This document shows, one piece after another, positions 15,859-24,953 of a stretch of DNA of 64,000 bases. Below the pieces are notes generated by a model. It worked only from the letters and a program-made list of their open reading frames with translations, was not told the origin of the DNA and ran no database searches. The DNA lies in contig NZ_JAAZSQ010000014.1 in NCBI RefSeq assembly GCF_012395835.1, positions 43,673 to 107,672 on the forward strand. Reading direction: 5' to 3'. Origin of the DNA: Arthrobacter mobilis. GTDB taxonomy: Bacteria > Actinomycetota > Actinomycetes > Actinomycetales > Micrococcaceae. Both the position numbers and the translations under genes were made by a program. Position 1 is the stretch's first letter, and every line of letters begins with the position of its first letter.

Positions 15859-17103
15859 GTGCCCGCCGAACCCGTACCCGAAGAGACCAGCCGCGCCCCC
15901 GGACCCGGACGGGCCTGGCTGTGGGTCCTGATCGGGGCCGCGATCCTGACCCAGACCGCGCTGAACCTGGCCCGGCCGGTGGTCTCCTACAAGGTGATCG
16001 CCCTCGGCGGGGACGCCGCGGCGGTCGGGCTCATCGCCGCCGTCTACGCCACGCTGCCGGTGGCGGCGGCCCTCTGGCTGGGGCGGGTCACCGACCGGCT
16101 GTCCTCGCTGCGGGCGCTGGTGGCCGCCGGAGCGGTGCTGCTGGCCGCCGCCTGCGCCCTGCTGGCCTGGGCCCCGGACCTGCTCTGGCTCGGGGCGGCC
16201 AGCGCGGTGCTGGGCATGGGGCACCTGGTCTTCACCATTGCCGGACAGTCGGCGATCGCCCGGTACGCGCCGCTGAACCTGCTCGACGCCGGGTTCGGCT
16301 GGTTCACCGCCGCGTTCTCCGGCGGCCAGCTGGCCGGCCCGCTGCTGGCGGGCCTGCTGCTCGGCCAGGGCCTGGCCGCGGGCGGGGACGGGCGGATGGC
16401 GGCGATCAATGCCGCGCTGCTGCTGGCCGCTGGCATCGCACTGGCGGCCTGGCCGCTGATGGCCGCCTACCGGCCCGGCGCCCGCCGGCGGCCGGCCGGA
16501 CGGGCCGCCACCGCGCCGCCGGACGCGGCCGCGCCGGCCGACTCCGCGCTGCAGATCCTGCGCCGGCCCGGGGTGGCGTGGAACATGGTCGCCGCGCTGG
16601 CCCTGCTGGCCACCATCGACATCCTGGTGGCCTTCCTGCCGCTGCTGGCCGAGGAACGCGGCGTCGGCCCGGTGGCGGTCGGCGCGCTGCTGGCCGTGCG
16701 CGCCTGCGCCTCCATCATTTCGCGCCTGGCCCTTTCGAAGCTGCTGCAGCGCTTCAGCCGCCACCAGCTGCTGGTCGCCAGCCTGCTCGGCTCCGGTGCC
16801 GCGCTGCTGTTCACCCCGGTGTTCCTTGACCTGTTCTGGGCCGCAGCCCTGGCCCTGGCGGTCGGCGGGCTGCTGCTCGGGCTGGGCCAGCCGCTGACCA
16901 TGTCCCTAATCACCCAGTCGGTCCGGCCCGAATCCCGCGGCGCCGCCCTGGCGCTACGGCTGCTGGGCAACCGGGTGGGACAGGTCGGGCTCCCGCTGGC
17001 GGCCGGCCTGCTTGCCGCCCCGCTCGGGCCCTCCGGCGCGGTCTGGTTCGCCTGCGCGGTGCTCGGTGCCGCCGGGGCCGCGAAGCTGCGCCGCCCCGGC
17101 TGA
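15859..17103 (+). CDS. MFS transporter
   Basis: A 414-residue major facilitator superfamily protein with 12 predicted membrane segments. The loop 2-3 signature is visible as LGRVTDRLSSLRAL near residue 75, and a Pro/Ala-rich cytoplasmic loop (RRRPAGRAATAPPDAAAPAD) divides the two halves around residue 215. Substrate cannot be inferred; the family covers drug and metabolite efflux. GTG 15859 is chosen because GAGAAT lies seven bases before it, giving a leaderless start; the frame is open further upstream but there overlaps the divergent BNR gene. Confidence 0.82.
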   Translation: MPAEPVPEETSRAPGPGRAWLWVLIGAAILTQTALNLARPVVSYKVIALGGDAAAVGLIAAVYATLPVAAALWLGRVTDRLSSLRALVAAGAVLLAAACALLAWAPDLLWLGAASAVLGMGHLVFTIAGQSAIARYAPLNLLDAGFGWFTAAFSGGQLAGPLLAGLLLGQGLAAGGDGRMAAINAALLLAAGIALAAWPLMAAYRPGARRRPAGRAATAPPDAAAPADSALQILRRPGVAWNMVAALALLATIDILVAFLPLLAEERGVGPVAVGALLAVRACASIISRLALSKLLQRFSRHQLLVASLLGSGAALLFTPVFLDLFWAAALALAVGGLLLGLGQPLTMSLITQSVRPESRGAALALRLLGNRVGQVGLPLAAGLLAAPLGPSGAVWFACAVLGAAGAAKLRRPG

Positions 17104-17203
17104 AACCCCGCCGCCGGGCGCCGGGCCCGCCGCGGCCTGCTTGTCCGCTCCCGGGTCCGGGAGCATGCTGGTACCGACGGACGCGGGACACGGGAGTATG
17201 GGC

Positions 17204-17686
17204 ATGGACGAGGATCCGCAGCTGCGCAGGGAACTGTCGGAACGCATCGAACGGCGCCGGGCAAGCATCGGCGCCTACCTGCGCGAGGTCCGGCCCCGGC
17301 AGAACCGGCTGAGCACCCTGAGCGTGGTCGGCAGTTCCGTGGTGGCGGCCCTGACCGCCGGACCGGGGCTGGGCCAGGAAGGCTTTACCGACACCGTGGC
17401 CGGGCTGCTGTCGCTGCAGGACAGCTCGCTGGTCTGGCAGGTGCTCTGCCTGCTGGCCACCATCCTGTCCGTGGCGGTGGCCCTGGCCACCCACCTGGCC
17501 ACGAACAAGGGCAAGGCCGACCAGATCAGCGCCGCCGAAACCAGCAGCGCCGAACTCGAGGGGCTGCAGACCGCCCTGACCTTCGGCAACCTGCCGCTGG
17601 GGGAAGCGGTGCGGCTGTACCAGCAGTACTCGGTCAAGGCGGCGTTCGTGCAGGACCTGCCGGGGGAGGCAGCCGGACGGGCTTAG
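17204..17686 (+). CDS. Two-TM membrane protein of unknown function
   Basis: A 160-residue protein with a charged N-terminus (RRELSERIERRRASIGAYL), two hydrophobic segments (LSTLSVVGSSVVAALTAG at about 37-54 and VLCLLATILSVAVALATHLA at about 80-100) and a soluble C-terminal helix region. I do not recognise a family. ATG 17204 is preferred over ATG 17198 because GGGAG is seven bases upstream of it. The stop TAG at 17684 is also the first part of the -10 hexamer of the next gene. Confidence 0.6.
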   Translation: MDEDPQLRRELSERIERRRASIGAYLREVRPRQNRLSTLSVVGSSVVAALTAGPGLGQEGFTDTVAGLLSLQDSSLVWQVLCLLATILSVAVALATHLATNKGKADQISAAETSSAELEGLQTALTFGNLPLGEAVRLYQQYSVKAAFVQDLPGEAAGRA

Positions 17687-17696
17687 CATCGTAAGG

Positions 17697-18923
17697 GTGA
17701 CGACGGCCGAGAAGCAGCCCTGGCAGGGCCACCCCAAGGGCAGCAAGGCCTACCGGAACCTGCTGCTGGCCCTGCTTTTTGGCGGCCTGGCCACCTTCGC
17801 CCAGCTGTACTCGGTGCAGGCGGTGCTGCCCGGGATCGCCCGGGACTTCGGGGTCAGCGCCGCCGACGCCGCCCTAAGCGTGTCCGCGGCAACCCTGGGC
17901 CTGGCGCTCGCAGTCATTCCCTGGTCCTGGGTGGCCGACCGGGCAGGCCGCAAACGCGCGATGACCTGGGCGATCGCTGCCGCCGTCGCCTTCGGCCTGC
18001 TGCTGCCGCTGGCTCCGGGGTTCGGTTCGATGCTGGCGGTGCGCTTTGCCGAGGGCGCGGCCCTGGGCGGGATCCCCGGCATCGCCCTGGTGTACCTGAA
18101 CGAGGAGGTGCAGAAGCTGCACGCGGCGGTCGCGGCCGGCACCTACGTGGCCGGGACCACCATCGGCGGACTCGCCGGGCGCCTGGTCGCCGGCCCTGTG
18201 GCGGGGGTGCTGGACTGGCGTGCCGGGGTGCTGGCCGTGAGCATGGCCGCGGCCGCGGCGGCCGCCCTGTTCGTCTGGCTGGCCCCGGCACCGCGCGGGT
18301 TCCGCCCGGTGGCGCGCGGGCAGGGGCCGGGCCTGGCTGCGCTGCTTCTGGCGAACCTGCGCCCGCCGCGGCTGCTGGGCCTGTACGCCCAGGGGTTCCT
18401 GCTGATGGGCGGCTTCGTGGCCGTCTACAACTACCTCGGGTTCCGGCTCGAAGCCCCGCCGTTCTCCCTGCCGGCCTCCCTGGTCAGCCTGCTCTTCCTG
18501 GCCTACCTGGCCGGTACGGTGTCCTCGCGCCTGGGCGGCGGGCTCACCGTCCGGTTCGGCCGGCTGCCGGTGCTGCTGGCCTCGCTGCCGGTGATCCTGG
18601 CCGGGCTGGCCGCCACGCTGGCGCCGGCGCTGCCGGTGGTCCTGGCCGGGCTGGTGGTGTTCACCGCCGGGTTCTTTGCCGCCCACTCGGTCGCCTCAGG
18701 CTGGACCCCGCGGCTGGCCGAGCAGGGCCGGGCGCAGGCCTCGAGCCTGTACAACTTCTTCTACTACGCCGGCTCGAGCCTGCTCGGCTGGGCCGGCGGG
18801 TTGTTCTTCGGCGCGGCCGGCTGGCCCGGCGTGGCGCTCTTTGCGGGCGCACTGGCCCTGCTGGCCGGGACGACGGCGGTGCTCACCCTGCGCGGGGCGC
18901 CCGGCGAGGGTGCCGGCCGCTGA
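17697..18923 (+). CDS. MFS transporter (YnfM-like)
   Basis: A 408-residue 12-TM major facilitator. The family signature loop between TM2 and TM3 reads WVADRAGRKRAMTWA, and the segment GIALVYLNEEVQKLHAAVAAGTYVAGTTIGG (split here only by reading) is characteristic of the YnfM-type efflux group. Substrate unknown. GTG 17697 follows TAGCAT (17684-17689) by seven bases, so the mRNA is probably leaderless and transcribed on its own even though the gene begins 10 bases after its neighbour. It ends one base before the convergent hydrolase gene. Confidence 0.82.
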   Translation: MTTAEKQPWQGHPKGSKAYRNLLLALLFGGLATFAQLYSVQAVLPGIARDFGVSAADAALSVSAATLGLALAVIPWSWVADRAGRKRAMTWAIAAAVAFGLLLPLAPGFGSMLAVRFAEGAALGGIPGIALVYLNEEVQKLHAAVAAGTYVAGTTIGGLAGRLVAGPVAGVLDWRAGVLAVSMAAAAAAALFVWLAPAPRGFRPVARGQGPGLAALLLANLRPPRLLGLYAQGFLLMGGFVAVYNYLGFRLEAPPFSLPASLVSLLFLAYLAGTVSSRLGGGLTVRFGRLPVLLASLPVILAGLAATLAPALPVVLAGLVVFTAGFFAAHSVASGWTPRLAEQGRAQASSLYNFFYYAGSSLLGWAGGLFFGAAGWPGVALFAGALALLAGTTAVLTLRGAPGEGAGR

Positions 18924-18924
18924 C

Positions 18925-19755
18925 TCACCGGCCGCGGGGCACCGGGCGGGCCTGCCGCCTGGAGAGCCCGTCGATGAATTCCAGCACGGCCGGGTGCGCC
19001 GGGTTGATCAGATGGCCCCCGTCCACCAGCACGGCCTCGCTCCGGGGCAGGGCCTCGGTGAGCCGGGCGGTCACCCGCCGGAGGGCTTCCGGCGAGTCCC
19101 GGGCGGAGACGACCAGGGCCGGCTGGCCGATCCCTGCCAATTCCTCCCCGGTCAGGGCGGACGCCTCGGCGCTGAGGTCCAGGCCCCGGCCCCTGATCTC
19201 GGCCAGGACCGCCGGGCTGGTGTCGTCGAGCATGGTCTTGACCACCTCGGGGAAGGTGGCCCACTCCCGGTCCCCGAGCACCTCGCGCAGCACGGTTTCC
19301 GCCGCCGACCCGGGATCCTCCTCCGCCGCCTGCAGCACCCGCTGCCGCAGTTCGCCGGCCCACGCCGCGGCCTCGGGATCCAGACTGAACACCGCCGGCT
19401 CGAGCAGCACCAGCGCCCGGACCTTGTCCGGGAAGCGGCGGGCCAGTTCCAGGGCGACCAGGCCGCCGGTACTGCGGCCGATGACCACCGCGGGCACTGC
19501 CGCGAGCGCGTCCAGCAGTGCGGCGGCGTCCGCGACATGCTCGGCCAGGTCCACGGCGGTGAACGGTTTGGGACGGGAACTGCGGTAGAAGCCCCGGCGG
19601 TCGTAGGTGATGCACCTGCCGTGCCCGGCCAGCTCCCCGGCGGCCTCCGCCCACAGCAGGGCCGAGCTCGGGGTGCCGTGGATGCCGAGGATGGCATCGC
19701 CTTCGCCGAGTTCCTCGTAGTACAGCTCGATGCCGTTTACGTGCACAGTGGGCAT
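18925..19755 (-). CDS. Alpha/beta hydrolase
   Basis: A 276-residue alpha/beta-hydrolase-fold enzyme. The oxyanion region is LGIHGTPSSALLW, the nucleophile elbow is GRSTGG (Ser in GxSxG), the acid is likely in VVSARDSPEAL, and the catalytic His in LVDGGHLINPAHP, so the triad is complete. The reaction cannot be told from esterase, lactonase or haloperoxidase-type relatives. ATG 19755 lies six bases after TACCCT on the minus strand (leaderless). It diverges from the MATE gene with a 69-base gap. Confidence 0.85.
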   Translation of the reverse strand: MPTVHVNGIELYYEELGEGDAILGIHGTPSSALLWAEAAGELAGHGRCITYDRRGFYRSSRPKPFTAVDLAEHVADAAALLDALAAVPAVVIGRSTGGLVALELARRFPDKVRALVLLEPAVFSLDPEAAAWAGELRQRVLQAAEEDPGSAAETVLREVLGDREWATFPEVVKTMLDDTSPAVLAEIRGRGLDLSAEASALTGEELAGIGQPALVVSARDSPEALRRVTARLTEALPRSEAVLVDGGHLINPAHPAVLEFIDGLSRRQARPVPRGR

Positions 19756-19824
19756 GGGGTCAGGGTAGGACTCTTCGGCGGCGCCGTACAGGCCGCGGCG
19801 CGGCGGGGGCCTATGCTGGCAGAC

Positions 19825-21201
19825 GTGGAAGCTGAACGCACCCTGCCGGCCGCGCCTGCCCGGGGCCTGAACCGGCGCATCCTGGCCCTGGCCGTGCCGG
19901 CCTTCGGCGCGCTCATTGCCGAGCCGCTGTTCCTGCTGGCGGATTCGGCCATCGTCGGGCACCTGGGCGTGGCGCAGCTGGCCGGCGTCGGGCTGGCCGC
20001 CACCGTGGTGCAGACCGCCGTCGGGCTGATGGTCTTCCTGGCCTACTCCACGACCCCGGCCGTGGCCCGGCTGCTGGGGGCCGGGCGGATGCCCGAGGCC
20101 CTGGCCGCCGGCCGGGACGGCATCTGGCTGGCCGTGCTGATCGGCGTGGTGCTCTCGGTGGCGGGCTGGATCTGGGCCCCGCAGCTGACGGCCGCCATGG
20201 GCGCGGCCGGCCAGGTCCAGGGGTTCGCGGTGGACTACCTGCGCTGGTCCATGCCCGGACTGACGGCGATGCTGCTGGTGCTCGCGGCCACCGGCGTGCT
20301 GCGCGGGCTGCAGGACACCCGCACGCCGCTGGTGGTGGCCGGCGCCGGCTTCCTGGCCAATATCGCCATCAACCTGCTGCTGGTGTACGGGCTGGGGCTG
20401 TCCGTGGCCGGCTCGGCGCTGGGCACCAGCCTGGCCCAGTGGGGGATGGCGGCGGTGTACCTGGTCATCCTGTACCGGCTGGCGGCCCGGCACGGCGTGC
20501 CGCTGCGGCCCCGGTGGGCCGGCATCCGCGGCGCGGCGCACGTGGGCTCGTGGCTGATGCTGCGGACGCTGTCGATGCGGCTGGCGCTGCTGGCCACCGT
20601 GTTCGTGGCCGCCGCGCAGGGCGAGGTCAGCCTGGCCGGGCACCAGCTGGTCATGACCATGTACAGCTTCCTGGCCTTTGCGCTGGATGCGATCGCCATT
20701 GCCGCCCAGGCCCTGATCGGCAAGGAGCTGGGGGCCGGGCGCACCGCGGTGGCCCATGCGCTGACCCGGCGGATGATCCTGTGGGGCGTGGGCTTCGGCG
20801 CCGTGACCGGGACGCTGCTGGCGGCCGCAGCGCCGGTCGCCGGCTGGCTGTTCACCTCCGACCGGGCGGTGGTCGAGGCGGTTACGGCAGGGTTGTGGCT
20901 GCTGGCGGCAAGCCAGCCGGTGTGCGGCTACGTCTTCGTGCTCGACGGCGTGCTGATCGGTGCCGGCGACGCACAGTACCTGGCGGTGGCCGGCGTGGTG
21001 AACCTGGCGGTATATATTCCGCTGCTGGCATGGGTCCATACCGCGGCCCTGTCCGGGGCGGCCGGACTGGCCTGGCTCTGGGCGGCCTTTGCCCTCGGCT
21101 ACACCTTGGCCCGGGCGGCCACGCTGGGCTGGCGGATCCGGACCGACGCCTGGATGGTCACCGGTGCCCGCCGGCCCTCCCGGCGCAGCATGGCCGCATA
21201 A
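19825..21201 (+). CDS. MATE-family efflux transporter
   Basis: A 458-residue multidrug and toxin extrusion (DinF-like) protein with 12 membrane segments. It has the family start GLNRRILALAVPAFGALIAE, a conserved LADSAIVGHLGVAQLAGVGL, and GVLRGLQDTRTPL before TM6. These export cationic drugs or metabolites using H+ or Na+ gradients. GTG 19825 is taken as start because TATGCT lies seven bases before it; ATG 19813 would overlap that hexamer. Confidence 0.87.
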   Translation: MEAERTLPAAPARGLNRRILALAVPAFGALIAEPLFLLADSAIVGHLGVAQLAGVGLAATVVQTAVGLMVFLAYSTTPAVARLLGAGRMPEALAAGRDGIWLAVLIGVVLSVAGWIWAPQLTAAMGAAGQVQGFAVDYLRWSMPGLTAMLLVLAATGVLRGLQDTRTPLVVAGAGFLANIAINLLLVYGLGLSVAGSALGTSLAQWGMAAVYLVILYRLAARHGVPLRPRWAGIRGAAHVGSWLMLRTLSMRLALLATVFVAAAQGEVSLAGHQLVMTMYSFLAFALDAIAIAAQALIGKELGAGRTAVAHALTRRMILWGVGFGAVTGTLLAAAAPVAGWLFTSDRAVVEAVTAGLWLLAASQPVCGYVFVLDGVLIGAGDAQYLAVAGVVNLAVYIPLLAWVHTAALSGAAGLAWLWAAFALGYTLARAATLGWRIRTDAWMVTGARRPSRRSMAA

Positions 21202-21230
21202 CCACCCGGACACCGCATAAACTCGGTACA

Positions 21231-21782
21231 GTGAGTGCTTCCCCTGCTGCCGGCTGCTGGCAGCCCGTCCTGTTCCGCGCCGTCGTGGCCGCCGCCTTCG
21301 GTGCCCTGTCCATCTTCTGGCAGGAGCCCGCGCAGGGGACGGCACCGCTGGCCATCGGGGCGTTCCTGCTGCTGACCGCCGCGGCGGTCTGGCTGCTGGC
21401 CCGGCGGCCGGCGCTGGCCCCGCAGCGTCCGCTGCTGGCCGCCGCGGCGGGCGTGCAGGCCGCGGCCGGGGTGCTCGTGCCGCTCTTTCCGGCGGCCTGC
21501 GCCTGGCTGGCCGCTGCCGCGCTGGTGCTCTCCGGAACGGCGGAACTGCTGCTGTGGTGGCGCAACCGGAGCCGGACGGCCGCCGCCGGCGCCCTGGCGC
21601 GGGACTGGCTGGTCACCGGTGCCGCGGCCGCCGGGGCCGGCCTCGCGCTGCCCTTCCTCGCCCCGCTGGGGGCGCACGCGCTGCTCGGCGTGGTCGGCGG
21701 CGCGGCGATCATCACCGCCGTCGTCCTGCTCATTGCTGCCCTCAGCTACCGCCACGACGAGGCCGCCGCCCGCGCTGCCTGA
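21231..21782 (+). CDS. Multi-pass membrane protein, unknown
   Basis: A 183-residue integral membrane protein with about six hydrophobic helices covering nearly the whole chain (LFRAVVAAAFGALSIFW, AIGAFLLLTAAAVWLLA, LLAAAAGVQAAAGVLVPLF, and so on), spaced as in HdeD/DUF308-like proteins, but I cannot claim that family. GTG 21231 follows TAAACT (21218-21223) by seven bases, so it is probably leaderless. It starts 29 bases after the MATE gene. Confidence 0.6.
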   Translation: MSASPAAGCWQPVLFRAVVAAAFGALSIFWQEPAQGTAPLAIGAFLLLTAAAVWLLARRPALAPQRPLLAAAAGVQAAAGVLVPLFPAACAWLAAAALVLSGTAELLLWWRNRSRTAAAGALARDWLVTGAAAAGAGLALPFLAPLGAHALLGVVGGAAIITAVVLLIAALSYRHDEAAARAA

Positions 21783-21857
21783 CGCCGGCGGACCGGGCCG
21801 GAGCTGTGGCAGGTAGACTGGATAGGGATTTTCAGCAGTAACCAGGAGGAAACCACC

Positions 21858-22250
21858 GTGGGGAACAATGCGTCCGGACGCCCAAACGATCGGCGGCCGT
21901 CCGTCAAGGCGCCCCTGATTTTTTCCGCAGTGCTGGGTGTGATCGCCGGTTTCTTCACCATGATCTTCGCCACCGGCGGCGCAGCCAAGACCCTGCGCTG
22001 GGACCTGGGGCTGACCGCCGCGGGAATCGCCTTCATTGCCTCCCTGATGGTGGTGGCGGTGCTGACCATGTCCACCAGGGACAACCCCGAGCACCTGAGC
22101 CAGGGATCCGGGGTCAACCGGGTCTCCTCCAAGATTCCCGGCGGCGCGGGCTCGGTGAACCCGGGTGCCCCGGCGGCCGGCCGGCAGGAACCGGAGACCC
22201 GTCCGGACGCCGATCCCGACGACGACGACGGCGCCGCGCCGCGCGCCTGA
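21858..22250 (+). CDS. Two-TM protein with acidic C-terminal tail
   Basis: A 130-residue membrane protein. A short basic N-terminus precedes two hydrophobic segments (IFSAVLGVIAGFFTMIFATG and LTAAGIAFIASLMVVAVLTM), then a soluble tail rich in Gly, Pro and Asp ending with five consecutive Asp residues. This architecture is common in small uncharacterised actinobacterial membrane proteins. GTG 21858 has a near-perfect AGGAGG nine bases upstream, and a TAGACT -10 lies further up, so unlike its neighbours it has a leadered mRNA. Confidence 0.7.
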   Translation: MGNNASGRPNDRRPSVKAPLIFSAVLGVIAGFFTMIFATGGAAKTLRWDLGLTAAGIAFIASLMVVAVLTMSTRDNPEHLSQGSGVNRVSSKIPGGAGSVNPGAPAAGRQEPETRPDADPDDDDGAAPRA

Positions 22251-22310
22251 CCGGCGCTTCGGCTCCGCCGCCGTCCGGCGGTGCCGGCCTGCTGCCGGAA
22301 AGCAGGTGCC

Positions 22311-22865
22311 TTACGCGCTGCCGGCCGTAGCGTGTTTGCGGGCCCGGTAGGCGGCCACGTGGGTGCGGTTGGCGCAGTTGCCCGTGTCGCAGAAGCGCTT
22401 GGAGCGGTTGCGGGACAGATCCACCAGCACCGCGTGGCAGCCCTCGGCGGCGCACAGCTGCAGCCGGTCCAGTTCCTTCTCGCGGATCACGTCCACCAGT
22501 GCCATGGCCGCCTCGACCGCGAGCCGGACATCCACGGGGGCGTCCGGCGTGGTGGCGTGCAGGTGGTAGTCCCAGTGGTCGTGCTTGACCAGCTGGGGGA
22601 GGGCGCGGGCCTCGCGCAGGATGGCGTTGACGATCTGCACCGCCTCGTCCTCACCGGCCGTCCAGACCGCCCGGAGCCGCGGCCGCAGCTCCCGCACCGC
22701 TGCCAGCTCGGCCTCGGTGTGCGCCCGGGACCTGGTGAATTCGATCACGTCGAGGAACCCGTCCAGCTCCGCCGGAGTGCCCAGCTGGTCCACCTCCTGC
22801 TCCGCCGTGTTGACGAGCCTGGCCATGTCCAGGAGGGACCTCTCCGTGTCATAGGCAAACGTCAC
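22311..22865 (-). CDS. CGNR zinc-finger transcriptional regulator
   Basis: A 184-residue protein. The N-terminal ABATE-like part (ERSLLDMARLVNTAEQEVDQ, then LDGFLDVIEFTRSR and VRELRPRLRAVW) leads to the C-terminal CGNR zinc finger, seen as LQLCAAEGCHAVLVDLSRNR followed by RFCDTGNCANRTHVAAYRAR, with four Cys ligands and the family's C-x-N-R. Such proteins are putative stress-responsive regulators. GTG 22865 has AGGAG five bases away. It diverges from the EamA transporter, and a TATACT -10 on the minus strand in the gap serves it, so it may control both. Confidence 0.88.
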   Translation of the reverse strand: MTFAYDTERSLLDMARLVNTAEQEVDQLGTPAELDGFLDVIEFTRSRAHTEAELAAVRELRPRLRAVWTAGEDEAVQIVNAILREARALPQLVKHDHWDYHLHATTPDAPVDVRLAVEAAMALVDVIREKELDRLQLCAAEGCHAVLVDLSRNRSKRFCDTGNCANRTHVAAYRARKHATAGSA

Positions 22866-23013
22866 TTTGACTCCTGACCTCCTCCAAAGTAGTGTCATTA
22901 GTATACCTGCGGGTTGCTCCTGACATGCCTGCCGGATCCCGCGGCATTCCGCCGCTTCTTCCGTGCCCGCAGCCAGGACCCGCCATCCGATTCTGTGTTT
23001 TGGGAGGTTACCC

Positions 23014-24120
23014 ATGCGTTCTTCCGCGGAGACCGCCGCCGGCCGGCCGCTGCGCCGCCCCCTGCGGCCGGGGATGTCCGGTGTCTGGATTGCGCTGGCC
23101 TCCTCCGCCGTCTTCGGGCTGTCCGGCTCCTTCGCCAAGTCCCTGCTGGAAGCGGGCTGGACTCCCGCCGGGGCCGTCGCGGTCCGGCTGCTCGGGGCGG
23201 CGCTGGTGCTCCTGCCGCCCGCCCTGCTGGTGCTGCGCGGGCGCTGGGGAAGCCTGCGCAGCAACTGGCGGACCATCGTGCTCTTCGGCCTGATCGGTGT
23301 GGCCGGCTGCCAGCTCTTCTACTTCAATGCCGTCTCCACGCTCTCGGTGGGCGTGGCCCTGCTGCTGGAGTACCTGGCCCCGGTGCTGATCGTGCTGTGG
23401 CTGTGGATTTCCACCCGGCGGATGCCGCGCCCGGCAACCATGGCCGGTTCGCTGCTGTCCCTGGCCGGCCTGGTGCTCGTGCTGGATGTGGCCGGCGGGA
23501 TGAAGCTCGACGCCGGCGGCGTCCTGTGGGGGCTGGGCGCTGCCGTGTGCCTGGTCATCTACTTCTTCATCACGGCCAAGGCGAACGACACCCTGCCGCC
23601 GCTGGTGCTGGCCGCCGGCGGGATGCTGGTGGGCGGTGCGACCATGCTGGTGCTCGGCGCCGCGGGGGCGGTGCCCATCGCGTTCAGCCTGGCCGACACC
23701 CGGCTGGCCGCCTGGCACACTCCCTGGTGGGTCCCGCTGGCCGGCCTGGTCATCTTTTCCACGGTGCTGGCCTACGTCAGCGGCATCATGGCCGCCCGCG
23801 CCCTGGGTTCCACCGTTGCCTCGTTCGTTTCCCTGACCGAGGTGCTCTTCGCCGTGCTCTGGGCCTGGCTGCTGCTGGGCGAACTGCCGGCCGGCATCCA
23901 GCTCACCGGCGGGGCGCTGATCGTCGCCGGGGTCCTGCTGGTGCGCCTGGATGAACTGCGCCGCGCCCCGCGGCCCCGCACCGGCAAGGCCGGGCCGGCA
24001 GTGCCGGCGCCCGCAGCCGGCACCCGGCAGGACACGCATCCGCCGGCGGCTGCAGTCCACGCCGCCGTCCACACGGCCGGCGACACTGCCCCGGCCGGCA
24101 CGGCCGGACGCCTGCGCTAG
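23014..24120 (+). CDS. EamA/DMT-family transporter
   Basis: A 368-residue drug/metabolite transporter with two EamA repeats and ten membrane segments (first WIALASSAVFGLSGSFAKSL, second repeat from GLGAAVCLVIYFFITAK). The C-terminus after residue 305 is a long Ala/Pro/His-rich cytoplasmic tail with no family match. Members export amino acids, nucleosides or drugs. ATG 23014 has GGGAGG eight bases upstream; the frame extends to 22963 without support. Divergent from the CGNR regulator; convergent with crcB. Confidence 0.85.
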   Translation: MRSSAETAAGRPLRRPLRPGMSGVWIALASSAVFGLSGSFAKSLLEAGWTPAGAVAVRLLGAALVLLPPALLVLRGRWGSLRSNWRTIVLFGLIGVAGCQLFYFNAVSTLSVGVALLLEYLAPVLIVLWLWISTRRMPRPATMAGSLLSLAGLVLVLDVAGGMKLDAGGVLWGLGAAVCLVIYFFITAKANDTLPPLVLAAGGMLVGGATMLVLGAAGAVPIAFSLADTRLAAWHTPWWVPLAGLVIFSTVLAYVSGIMAARALGSTVASFVSLTEVLFAVLWAWLLLGELPAGIQLTGGALIVAGVLLVRLDELRRAPRPRTGKAGPAVPAPAAGTRQDTHPPAAAVHAAVHTAGDTAPAGTAGRLR

Positions 24121-24138
24121 GCAGGACCGGCGGCGGGT

Positions 24139-24510
24139 TCAGAAGACCAGCCGCGCCACGGCGAGGCCGCCCAGGACCGCGGCGACGGTGAGCACACCGG
24201 TGCCCAGGGCATTGAGCACCGCCCGGCGGTGGTCGCCGCCCTGGGCCAGGCGGACGGTTTCAACCATGGCGGTGGAGAAGGTGGTGCAGCCCCCGCAGAA
24301 CCCCACACCGGCGGCGGCGAGCGCCGGAGCCGGGAGGGCCCCGGCCGTGGCTGCGCCGGTGAGGACCCCCAGGAGCAGCGATCCGGTGACGTTGATGAAC
24401 ACGGTGGCCGCGGGGAAGACCGTGGACCAGCGCGCCCGGATGAGCCCGTCGACGACGAACCGGGCGGCGGCCCCGGCCCCACCGGCGGCCGCGATGAGGA
24501 CAAGGATCAT
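24139..24510 (-). CDS. crcB: Fluoride channel CrcB/Fluc, second subunit
   Basis: A 123-residue, four-TM Fluc-type fluoride channel. The key family segment FCGGCTTFSTAMVETVRL holds the conserved GGxTTFST motif, and the N-terminal GGAGAAARFVVDG with the Arg and VFINVTGSLLLGVLTG are in place. Fluc proteins are dual-topology dimers that let F- leave the cytoplasm; two adjacent paralogues usually make a heterodimer. ATG 24510 overlaps the stop of the other crcB in ATGA, so the two are translationally coupled. Confidence 0.93.
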   Translation of the reverse strand: MILVLIAAAGGAGAAARFVVDGLIRARWSTVFPAATVFINVTGSLLLGVLTGAATAGALPAPALAAAGVGFCGGCTTFSTAMVETVRLAQGGDHRRAVLNALGTGVLTVAAVLGGLAVARLVF

Positions 24511-24953
24511 CGGCCGTTCCCGTCCCGGGGCCCGTTCCCGCTCCGGATTTGGCGGCGCCGGCCGGCGAAGGCAACGCCGGCCAGGCAGGCGAGGACACCG
24601 CCGAGGAGCGAGGCGGCGAAGTAGCCGGCGGCCACCGCCGCGGAACCCCCGGCCAGCAGCTGCTCGACCTCGAGGGCGAAGGTCGAGAAAGTCGTGAACC
24701 CGCCCAGCACCCCGGTGCCGAGCCCCAGCCGCACCATCCGCAGCCGGGAAGTTTCGTTCCCGGCCCGGACCAGGACTTCCAGCAGCAGCCCGAGCAGGAA
24801 CGCCCCGGCCAGGTTCACGATGAGGGTGGCCAGCGGCCACCCGTCCCGGGCCGGGACGGCGGTGTTGAGCCCGTAGCGGGCCAGAGTGCCGGCGGCCCCG
24901 CCCAGGGCGACCAGCAGGACCAGGCCCGGGTGCAGGTGGGGCCTGGGGCTCAT
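24507..24953 (-). CDS. crcB: Fluoride channel CrcB/Fluc, first subunit
   Basis: A 148-residue CrcB protein with four membrane helices. Conserved blocks: GGAAGTLARYGLN, LIVNLAGAFLLGLL and GFTTFSTFALEVEQLL. It has a basic C-terminal tail after the last helix. Start (24953) and stop overlap both neighbours by four bases, making a tight usp-crcB-crcB operon. The pair forms the fluoride exporter. I looked for a fluoride riboswitch upstream of the operon and did not see one. Confidence 0.93.
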   Translation of the reverse strand: MSPRPHLHPGLVLLVALGGAAGTLARYGLNTAVPARDGWPLATLIVNLAGAFLLGLLLEVLVRAGNETSRLRMVRLGLGTGVLGGFTTFSTFALEVEQLLAGGSAAVAAGYFAASLLGGVLACLAGVAFAGRRRQIRSGNGPRDGNGR